A stretch of 40,028 nt of DNA from Desulfuromonadales bacterium (lineage in GTDB: Bacteria > Desulfobacterota > Desulfuromonadia > Desulfuromonadales > UBA2197). Positions 29,001 through 34,718 of this stretch are shown here, in pieces; within the stretch, counting starts at the first letter, position 1; every line of letters starts with the position of its first letter. Below the pieces are notes generated by a model. It was not told the DNA's origin, made no database searches, and saw only the letters and a list, made by a program, of their open reading frames with translations. The DNA lies in contig JACUTW010000016.1 of the NCBI GenBank assembly GCA_014859605.1, positions 1 through 40,028 of the forward strand, given 5' to 3'. The translations under genes and the position numbers were made by a program.

Positions 29001-32000
29001 GCACGATCCCGACCTGCACGACCGCCTGCCACAGTGTCGGCACCGCCTGGACCTACAAGTGGTCAGCTTCGGCAGCCCTGACCGACGGCAGCCAGTGCGC
29101 CAACTGTCACGGCACCTTCGCAGCCGGCTGGAATAGCGGCGTGATGCACGCCGGCACCGGTGCGCGCGGCAACGGCGCCCATACCGCCGTCGGCACCCTC
29201 GGCTTCCCCTGTACCGATTGCCATGCCCTCGGCGCCAGCAACGGCGCTTATCCCTTTACCTATACCAGTAACGACTGGGCCGCCACCGATGCCAGCGCCA
29301 CCACCAAGCATGGCGACGGCTTCATCACCCTGAACAGCACCGGCACCAGTTGGGCACGGGTCTCTGGCCGCTCCGGCTGTGCCGGTTGTCACGAAGGTGC
29401 AGAGGTCGGCGGCAATGCTCACGACTATCCGGCCTCGACCTGGACTGCGCAGACCGTCGCCGGCGTCGCTCCCGACGTCAGCGGCAGCTGCACCGCCTGC
29501 CACGGCGGCAGCGAGTATTGGCCGGACGGGACGGTCTCACCGGATCGCGCCGGTAAGCATGAGGCTCACGTTCACGCCATTGCCACCAAAATGGCGGGTG
29601 GCAACAGTGCCGCTAACCGCAACGCTTCCTGTGACTACTGTCACCCCAACCCGGGGGCCAATGGCCACAATACCGGCGGCGGTGCTACGGCGACCGTCGG
29701 CCCCTTCAAGAATATTCTCACCGGTGCCTTCAGTGATCCCGATGGTATCCTCAACGCCGGCGACTCGACCTGCTCCACGGTCGACTGCCACTTCAACAAC
29801 GCGGTCACTCCGCATTGGTATGCCGACACCTACCCGCCGGCGCAGGTAACCCTGAGTGCCGTTGCCGTAGATCCGGCCACTAACCCGCGGGCAATCAAGC
29901 TCAGCTGGACCTCGCCTGGCGATGACGCCAATGTCGCCAACACCACGGTTTATCGTTACGACATGCGCTACGGTACCAGCAGTGGTATCGCCAGCGATTT
30001 CAACAGCCTTACCAATCATGTGGGCGGATTGCCCCTCGCCTACATGCAGGGGACTGTGCAGGAGGTGCTGGTCGACAACCTGACCCCGGGCACCACTTAC
30101 TACTTCTCGATGCGTAGTCAGGATGCCGCCGGCAACTGGTCGACTCCGTCGGCGGTGGTTAGTGCCGTCGCCAGTGGCGATACAGTCAAGCCTTACTTCG
30201 GTGGCGTCGACCGTGCTTACAAAGGGGACGAATCAGCCACCATCAACGTCGAGTGGTCGCATGCCGAAGACCACACCATGCCGGTCACCTACCAGTTATG
30301 GATGAAGAGCCTCGCGGCCGGACCGTTGGTCATGCGTACCGATGCGCCTTTGATTACCGGCATCAAGGGATACAAGTACCAGCTCACTGCCGCCAACGGC
30401 GTGGTCAACGACGAAGAGTACCAGATCGGTGTGCGTGCCTGCGACGGTGTCACTCCGACCGCCAACTGTGACAGCAACATCGAGATCGTCTCGGTGACGC
30501 CGACAGCAGTGCCGCTGGTTGGCAAGACCTATCCGATCTTCCGTGCTAACGGCGCCGCCAGCGGTGGCTACGTCGGACTGGAGAAGGGTGCCAGCTTTAC
30601 TGCGGCTGCGACCTCGGCCCTGCCGGTGACTTTCCGCCCGGCGGCTAACCAGAATTACCCGTCGACCTACTTCGTTGATGGCTTCAGCCTTTATATTACT
30701 AACGGCAACGCGACCTCGACGATTCGCGCCACCCTCGGCTACTCGACGGGGAACAACTTCACCGCCTTCACTCCGGCGGTGACCGCCGAGGTGAGCATGG
30801 CTGCCCGAGCCAAAGGGATCAAGGGCTTCAAGCTCTCCGACATCGCTGGCAAGCAGATCAACTCCGGACAAAGTCTAGCGGTGCAGTTGACCGTAGTTTC
30901 CGGCGCAGTCACCAGCGTCGGCTGGGGGAGCGCCGCTAACGACGGTACTCTGACCGCCGCTGAGCGATTGGTCAACGTCGCCCCGACCAGTCCCAATCTG
31001 CAGGGGACGGTCACTGGTGCACTGGTCAACCTCACCTGGACGGAGTCGACCGACGGTGCCGACGCGGTGGACGATACGGTGCATTACGACCTGTACGGTT
31101 CGGATGACAACGGCGCGACCTATGAGTACCTGATCGCCACCGGTCTGTCGGCAGACACCATCAGCTACACTTGGAACACCCAACTACACGGCATTGCTCT
31201 AGAGGGCGCGGCCAACGTGGCGGTCAAGATCAAGGCCGGCGATGGCTATGCCCACACCGAGTCGATCAAGACAGGGCTGCCGGTTAACAATCTTGCTGAT
31301 AATGTTGCGCCCAACGCCATCACCGACCTGGTGGTCAAGCGTCGCGCCAAGGCAGGCTCCGTCATGCTGCGCTGGACCGCTCCTGGCGACGACTTTGAAA
31401 ACAATGGCCGCGCCGCTTACTACGATGTGCGCTATTCTACCAGCGCCATCACCGAGGGGAACTTTGCCTTAGCCACCCGCTTCTACGGCGCGCCGCAGCC
31501 GACCTTCGGTGGCCAGATTCAGGAGATGGAGATTACTGGCCTCACGCCGTTGACACCCTACTACTTCGCCGTCAAGACCTACGACGAAGGGGGAAATGGC
31601 TCGCCGATTTCGACCCCTAAGTACACCAGCCCCTCTCCCACCGATCAGGAGATCGGTGGTCCGCGCTGTGGCATGTGTCATACCACCGCACCGAGCGTTG
31701 TCGAGAGTGTCGGCAACCACCGCATTCACGGGATTACCATCGCCGACTGTGTCAAGTGTCATGGCGGCGCGGTCGCCAGTTTCGGCCTTGATCATCAGGA
31801 CGGTCAGCTCCGCATGGGTTGGGGTGCCGGTGGCCCCCAACAGGCGATCATCAGCGGCAACCGCGTTTACTACACCGACGATGGTACCCCCGGCGGCAAC
31901 GTCATCTATGACGATATCAACGGTGGCGGCGGCTTCTACAACAACAACTACAACGGCATTGGCGATGGCATCGACAACGGTACCTGTGCCAACTTTGCCG

Positions 32001-33967
32001 CCGGTTGTCATGGTCCGGCTGGCTCCCCCGGCTACGAACAGCCGAACTGGATCTCCACGGCCAAGCTCAACTGCGCCAACTGCCACGGTGACCCGAGCCG
32101 GGTGAAGGACTCGGTCTACAACCGCCCCTTCGACTCCAACACCAGCGGCGGCACTGTCGCCACCGACCAGGTCAAGGGTTCGCCGCCGATCGACAACCAT
32201 GGTCTTTCCAGCGGCAAGTACGTCGGCCTGCATGAGAAGCATCTCAACTATTCTTTCCGCTTCGCCAAGGGGGACAGCTGTAATCTTTGTCACCCCGGCC
32301 GTTACAGCGATAAAAACGACCTCGACGGCAAACACGCTGATGGCTACATTGATGTCAAACTTTACACCGTCGCCGCTGGTGACAATGCCCTTTGGGAGGC
32401 AGGTGTCGATGTTGCTCCCGGTAGCTGCAGCAATATGTCACCTAACAGCTGTCATCCTTCAGCCTCAACCCCGATTTGGGACAGCTCAGAAAGCTTTGAC
32501 TGTGTCGAATGTCACGGTTTTGCCGGCACCTCCCCGAGCCATGTCACCGACCCTGCCGGCACGGTGAACACCGCAGACAAAGGCTGGGCCACTGACCCGA
32601 TGGTTGGCAACTGTACCTACTGTCACCCCGGTGGCCATCCCCTCGACGACCTCGGCGGCACCATGCTGATCCTGGCCAACAGCTCCCAGGTCGGCATCAA
32701 CTACAAGTCCGGCGGCATTCACCTGAAGAAGTCGATCGGCGGCCGCGCTGCGCGGCAGACTGAAGCCGAGCTCTGCTGGCAGTGCCACGATGCTAACGGC
32801 ATCTCCGAGTGGGGTGCGGATACAGGAAGCAACAACACGGCGACTGTGCCGCCAAACGGCTCAAACTATAACTATGGCAGCGTGACGACCTCCAACTGGA
32901 CTACCGCGACTTGGAGCAGTCCTATTGCTGAATTCAGCTACAAAACCGGCGCGATCCAGTCGACCCACTCGACCCACGAACTCGGAACCAGCGCAGTCAC
33001 CGGGGCAATGGGTAGTTACACTGAGACAAAAGATACAGTTGATAAAATCCGTTGTTCCAACTGTCACGACGTACACAATATGAACAAAGCACCGGGAGAT
33101 AATGTTAGCGGCCAGCCCTACCTGCGCGGTACCTGGATTCGCAACCCCTATCCCGAGGATGGCGCTCCTTGGAACAAGGCGTATGCAACAGTGATCGCTG
33201 GCTACGGCCCAGTCCCGCGTGCCGGCGGTAACGAAATGGGTGGATACCAGATTGACCAGAACAATGGTAACCCAACAGCAGGTATGTCATTAGCGACATC
33301 TGCCGGCATCTGCACCCTCTGTCATGGGAGCAATGTCGACACGATGGATAAGACCACTGGCGAGAACCTTTGGATTGGCACTAATGGTCACAGCAACGCG
33401 ACTCTTGGCGGGACTGCCAGTGCCGCGGCCAATATCTTTGGTAACGGTATCGGCGGTAGAGCCGTTGCTGTCGGTGACGCCAACACTAAAGTACTGTCGG
33501 CTACCGATGGAAAAATGGGCGCAGCAGATGTTTATGATATGGGATTACAGATCATGCCCAATACCCTAGGAGTGACAACGGCGTATGGCATGGGTTACCG
33601 GGGCAACGACTCGCAGGGCTATGCCCCGACTATTAGTCAAACAAGAGGGTATAATAGTTACCAATGGGGTGCCACAGTTGATCAGACAACAACAGATGTT
33701 GGTTACCATGCATTTACTTGTTCAAAGTGCCACAACCCGCATGCTTCGCGACTGCCGAAGTTGATGATTACTAATTGTCTCGATACCTCTCATAACACCT
33801 GGCAGTCGGGTAGTAATGGTGCCAACGGTCAAACCCAAAGTTATTGGACTGCTAGTACTGAAGACAGTGGGGAGATGGCGGCTACCTGGAATACCGCCCA
33901 GAACTGCCACCGGTACGATCCAAATACCAATGGCGGCGGCGGTTGGAATAAAGTCACCCCGTGGTAA
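23060..33967 (+). CDS. Giant secreted multiheme c-type cytochrome (CxxxxCH/CxxCH-domain family) with fibronectin-III-like domains
   Basis: ORF open from 23015; likely start 23060 or 23093; Sec signal 'MGLIALVGVVIWGFTPGVVFA'; hand count of 53 CXXCH motifs plus 13 CXnCH (n=3,4,6,7,9); FN3-like block about 29831-31620. Confidence 0.93.
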   Translation: MKMGRNNGSRTMVKLMKMGLIALVGVVIWGFTPGVVFAAKSHTVICNECHRSSAGPREMGNLCVNCHTKTEIFATTGARFNLATASNALGNNPNPVDGSGAETSHFWGGNSTLQAAAGSAHPPTSFYTSRYSISKNRITCTICHDPHVEEGTMLVRAAVAGDVICQQCHSSWFVPTPNATLTHPIVADYAAVAAAKPNDYRATVINAGSGDVRLVNGGVSCTSCHGTHYADSSSATIDGKTAYNELTLAQGDGNILRSDGPLRTGPTRNGANGTAQLRSNLCQACHTIELHGQGTSGDHMLGCLDCHGGHAYNGGTPNAYILNKMTPGAVPTRINGVNSAAAQITFPNYPNGGSTRTKWADDVAGTADGFCEKCHGDSNSVAMVAKAAEHEAGNTNECSACHKHNDPANLYSFNRDASAATCGQCHGFPPYKNVPGDRTLVPANDGGYAENNSGDANTPYDYVNSTTHEKDETKTGHKVHAGADLPISPAGVGDWYFVGVSGVDNCKVCHGPDAGAAAGGHREAPATRPNTFRDVPFDGIAKTGGMNPVYQLNSPWTCSAVYCHTNGAPYTGASRPTRNYTGVNVTPAWVGTGGSYANGGFGSIYNTASRCASCHGNSTATMTSKSNSPAHQAHMGAATTLNMGKVFDCKICHVNSASSATALAAGAMDGRSGGKHVNGVIDVDFDTVAYNGELTGSTYTATTGVCATYCHNVTGAAGAMAADWDIATDMQCDSCHGGLASDSSGNGGYGPITTGSHGRHILTSGTGPKLLCAECHGAGSDAGTHAGHFDGIVNMKVAVDTGSFGSDSVSICKECHGYDAEPGEVLPVWGNPATTDCATCHAGSSCGADFNGKTPPVFNYARSTGHNRTSGNYPVSGNVPANSNCLDCHAADSAGHWNGTSGDAPMLRSDLGFPATYTGNENAFCGNCHGTAPAHPTRSASVATRNINTHQSKLCAACHNVHGTSNIQMIIASRTEQNTRDNSGTGAYGGTVNFTALTGSDSYDEDDGAVGGAGELNADDLCATCHSAAGGTNHNNLEGTGVTHYQGENCMTCHASHKDSSDAFKLGAGTACNDCHGFPPTSAAHSKHSKSASNDKDIEDRSDCAYCHTGADLYTYDLGIDQAAGGAQGNHGVSRANRQTVMQNNVKVGFNNNGTPTNSADDTCTTACHASSIGDGFWTDANGLNCNACHYTSTTPSGSANTAAGSRAVSAVHNKHFDKNAMACSNCHDVSYSPTLVAVAGPLVHINDASGANEGLQYEGMAKALADEAAVVRTNMTWNDTLNTCSGSGIGLGCHASGTPDWDIVIPNSNAGCLECHTNTTNAAFNPVSGLHNNAVLPTVTGNAHDGSFDNGSGGSADCVTCHSLTPTVVAANHINGTLNIGTAITQQAIVGYTVATADCATSCHSAGTTWRYKWSSTAYNSNGTECANCHGDYASGWTTGVSPHTEFPNRGNKHNNVGNLTYPCSDCHAIGSAGYKWTSKWDPTGANSHHGDDKITMNQVAGVNTFAIDTAPNPDRAGCTTSACHGNSSDYNFRVTTTTFTTQTVTGNPPEVLCSGCHGGTVGTSANGYWPDGANTRADNASEDNSGAHLKHIEALASKVMGQTIAQLLTDNVGVGGAPWNTATSDTKQKELCTYCHGTTSNPIDATHGLLSYLPADVSSMFTLWGKVADNGVYNAGTYTCATVDCHFNKTTPTTNDWYDALGNGTCIMCHLDAPAEAKHAAHTGAVATYGRTISCADCHEAATNWATNTAPASGHLDGNYTVAGAVAFTYTSNSCGTNDCHEDGKGGAPKTNPYPWNGAALSGCGFCHDAAPTTDAHTVHLAAKVSSYVPGSCNDCHTAGSNAAHIDNSVSYAGQISDAPGNGSCTNTCHLSPEAGDWTGGSSAIACTDCHSGSGASAYIGGDKSSVAGPNHMPQYNMHPVTPSVTGKLHTAAGLSTACSTCHTTLAGRATHINGVWAADDADNTNDQHRGLFAGFTDGTIPTCTTACHSVGTAWTYKWSASAALTDGSQCANCHGTFAAGWNSGVMHAGTGARGNGAHTAVGTLGFPCTDCHALGASNGAYPFTYTSNDWAATDASATTKHGDGFITLNSTGTSWARVSGRSGCAGCHEGAEVGGNAHDYPASTWTAQTVAGVAPDVSGSCTACHGGSEYWPDGTVSPDRAGKHEAHVHAIATKMAGGNSAANRNASCDYCHPNPGANGHNTGGGATATVGPFKNILTGAFSDPDGILNAGDSTCSTVDCHFNNAVTPHWYADTYPPAQVTLSAVAVDPATNPRAIKLSWTSPGDDANVANTTVYRYDMRYGTSSGIASDFNSLTNHVGGLPLAYMQGTVQEVLVDNLTPGTTYYFSMRSQDAAGNWSTPSAVVSAVASGDTVKPYFGGVDRAYKGDESATINVEWSHAEDHTMPVTYQLWMKSLAAGPLVMRTDAPLITGIKGYKYQLTAANGVVNDEEYQIGVRACDGVTPTANCDSNIEIVSVTPTAVPLVGKTYPIFRANGAASGGYVGLEKGASFTAAATSALPVTFRPAANQNYPSTYFVDGFSLYITNGNATSTIRATLGYSTGNNFTAFTPAVTAEVSMAARAKGIKGFKLSDIAGKQINSGQSLAVQLTVVSGAVTSVGWGSAANDGTLTAAERLVNVAPTSPNLQGTVTGALVNLTWTESTDGADAVDDTVHYDLYGSDDNGATYEYLIATGLSADTISYTWNTQLHGIALEGAANVAVKIKAGDGYAHTESIKTGLPVNNLADNVAPNAITDLVVKRRAKAGSVMLRWTAPGDDFENNGRAAYYDVRYSTSAITEGNFALATRFYGAPQPTFGGQIQEMEITGLTPLTPYYFAVKTYDEGGNGSPISTPKYTSPSPTDQEIGGPRCGMCHTTAPSVVESVGNHRIHGITIADCVKCHGGAVASFGLDHQDGQLRMGWGAGGPQQAIISGNRVYYTDDGTPGGNVIYDDINGGGGFYNNNYNGIGDGIDNGTCANFAAGCHGPAGSPGYEQPNWISTAKLNCANCHGDPSRVKDSVYNRPFDSNTSGGTVATDQVKGSPPIDNHGLSSGKYVGLHEKHLNYSFRFAKGDSCNLCHPGRYSDKNDLDGKHADGYIDVKLYTVAAGDNALWEAGVDVAPGSCSNMSPNSCHPSASTPIWDSSESFDCVECHGFAGTSPSHVTDPAGTVNTADKGWATDPMVGNCTYCHPGGHPLDDLGGTMLILANSSQVGINYKSGGIHLKKSIGGRAARQTEAELCWQCHDANGISEWGADTGSNNTATVPPNGSNYNYGSVTTSNWTTATWSSPIAEFSYKTGAIQSTHSTHELGTSAVTGAMGSYTETKDTVDKIRCSNCHDVHNMNKAPGDNVSGQPYLRGTWIRNPYPEDGAPWNKAYATVIAGYGPVPRAGGNEMGGYQIDQNNGNPTAGMSLATSAGICTLCHGSNVDTMDKTTGENLWIGTNGHSNATLGGTASAAANIFGNGIGGRAVAVGDANTKVLSATDGKMGAADVYDMGLQIMPNTLGVTTAYGMGYRGNDSQGYAPTISQTRGYNSYQWGATVDQTTTDVGYHAFTCSKCHNPHASRLPKLMITNCLDTSHNTWQSGSNGANGQTQSYWTASTEDSGEMAATWNTAQNCHRYDPNTNGGGGWNKVTPW
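27047..28135 (+). repeat. Internal heme module copy 1 within the giant cytochrome
   Basis: Protein-level repeat: '...VTGNAHD..CVTCH...CATSCHSAGTTWRYKWS...CANCHGDYASGW...CSDCHAIG...CSGCHGG...YWPDG...CTYCH...CATVDCHFN' paralleled at 28812-29802. Confidence 0.75.
28812..29802 (+). repeat. Internal heme module copy 2 within the giant cytochrome
   Basis: '...VTGKLH..CSTCH...CTTACHSVGTAWTYKWS...CANCHGTFAAGW...CTDCHALG...CTACHGG..EYWPDG...CDYCH...CSTVDCHFN'. Confidence 0.75.
29831..31620 (+). other. Heme-free fibronectin-III-like domain block inside the giant cytochrome
   Basis: FN3 patterns 'IKLSWTSPGDD...YDMRYGTSSG...VDNLTPGTTYYFSMRSQDAAGNWSTPSA' and 'VMLRWTAPGDDFENNGRAAYYDVRYSTSAI...ITGLTPLTPYYFAVKTYDEGGNGSPIS'; no CXXCH in this stretch. 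Confidence 0.8.
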
Positions 33968-33992
33968 TAACCATCTCACAAAGGAGGCGCTT

Positions 33993-34046
33993 ATGAAGTA
34001 TGTCAAACCGAGAGTTGTAGGGAGCGGCAACGTTCACCCCTGCTAA
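33993..34046 (+). CDS. Putative 17-aa peptide MKYVKPRVVGSGNVHPC
   Basis: ATG preceded by AAGGAGG (33981-33987) at 5-nt spacing; 25 nt after the giant cytochrome stop; followed by TAA and then a strong terminator. Confidence 0.6.
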   Translation: MKYVKPRVVGSGNVHPC

Positions 34047-34055
34047 AGCAAGAGA

Positions 34056-34097
34056 AGCCAAGGGCCGGGAGAAATTCTCCCGGCCCTTGGCTTTTTA
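34056..34097 (+). terminator. Rho-independent terminator of the cytochrome/peptide unit
   Basis: AGCCAAGGGCCGGGAGA-aat-TCTCCCGGCCCTTGGCTTTTT, near-perfect 17-bp stem plus T tract. Confidence 0.93.
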
Positions 34098-34114
34098 GTC
34101 GGACACAATAATTC

Positions 34115-34143
34115 TTGACGCAGCTGCCGGTAGAGAATATTAT
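34115..34143 (+). promoter_or_regulatory. Sigma-70-like promoter of the Lrp/AsnC gene
   Basis: TTGACG-N17-TATTAT; the -10 ends 9 nt before the ATG. Confidence 0.6.
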
Positions 34144-34152
34144 TCTGTCTAA

Positions 34153-34632
34153 ATGGATATATTAAGAATAATCGACGAAATCGACCTGCAGATACTGCAC
34201 ATCCTTCAGGCAAAGGCGCGGATTCCCAATGCCGAGGTTTCCCGCCAGGTGGGGATGGCGCCGTCGGCGGTGCTGGAGCGGATTCGCAAGCTTGAAGAGC
34301 GCGGGATTATTGAGGGGTATGAGGTGCGCCTTAACCCTGAGCCCTTTGGGCAGGGACTCGCCGCCTTCATGTTTGTCGAGGTCGATCCGACCGCCAATGG
34401 CACCCTTGGCAAGCGTCTCGCTGCTCTTGCCGGCGTGCAGGAGGTGCATCAGGTCGCCGGACCGGACGGTTATCTGGTCAAGCTGCGCGCCGCGCATCCG
34501 CACGCCCTTGGGCAGATTATCCGCGATCAGGTGCAGACCCTCCCCGGTGTCCGCGCTACGCGTACCCAGATTGTCCTCGATACGATCAAGGAGACGCGGC
34601 GGATAGATTTGGGAAGTCCGCAGGAGGAATGA
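34153..34632 (+). CDS. Lrp/AsnC-family transcriptional regulator
   Basis: 'IDEIDLQILHILQAKARIPNAEVSRQVGMAPSAVLERIRKLEERGIIEGYEVRLNPEPFG' HTH and RAM-like domain. Confidence 0.93.
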   Translation: MDILRIIDEIDLQILHILQAKARIPNAEVSRQVGMAPSAVLERIRKLEERGIIEGYEVRLNPEPFGQGLAAFMFVEVDPTANGTLGKRLAALAGVQEVHQVAGPDGYLVKLRAAHPHALGQIIRDQVQTLPGVRATRTQIVLDTIKETRRIDLGSPQEE

Positions 34633-34634
34633 TT

Positions 34635-34658
34635 CTCCCTCCCCCTTGAAAGGGGAGG
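34635..34658. repeat. Short palindromic repeat copy (CTCCCTCCCCCTTGAAAGGGGAGG)
   Basis: Reverse complement of a segment of the element at 36056-36191. Confidence 0.65.
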
Positions 34659-34718
34659 AATGAAAAGCTAACCAGAAAAAACCACTTATAAAACTACCCA
34701 GCCAAGGAGCCAACCACC

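Noticed and set aside
25139-29032. Long minus-strand ORFs (e.g. 25139-26323, 26330-27352, 27626-29032) opposite the giant cytochrome
   Set aside because: Low-complexity Ala/Gly/Val/Arg-rich translations, the antisense shadow of a Cys/His/Gly/Thr-rich GC-biased coding frame; the + frame is unambiguously coding.
24042-29849. Alternate-frame + strand ORFs inside the giant cytochrome (24042-24698, 26220-26888, 28476-28871 etc.)
   Set aside because: Pro/Thr/Arg-rich shadow translations with no recognisable motifs or SDs; overlap a strongly supported frame.
23060-31670. CRISPR-like or satellite repeat interpretation of the repetitive cytochrome region
   Set aside because: Repetition is at the protein-motif level (CXXCH) with irregular spacing; no constant-length DNA repeats or spacers.
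33993-34046. Selenocysteine peptide or lasso-peptide precursor
   Set aside because: The terminal codons are TGC-TAA with no TGA, so selenocysteine is not indicated; the core after the leader-like motif (~5 aa) is too short for a lasso peptide and no maturation enzymes are present. Kept only as an unclassified peptide.
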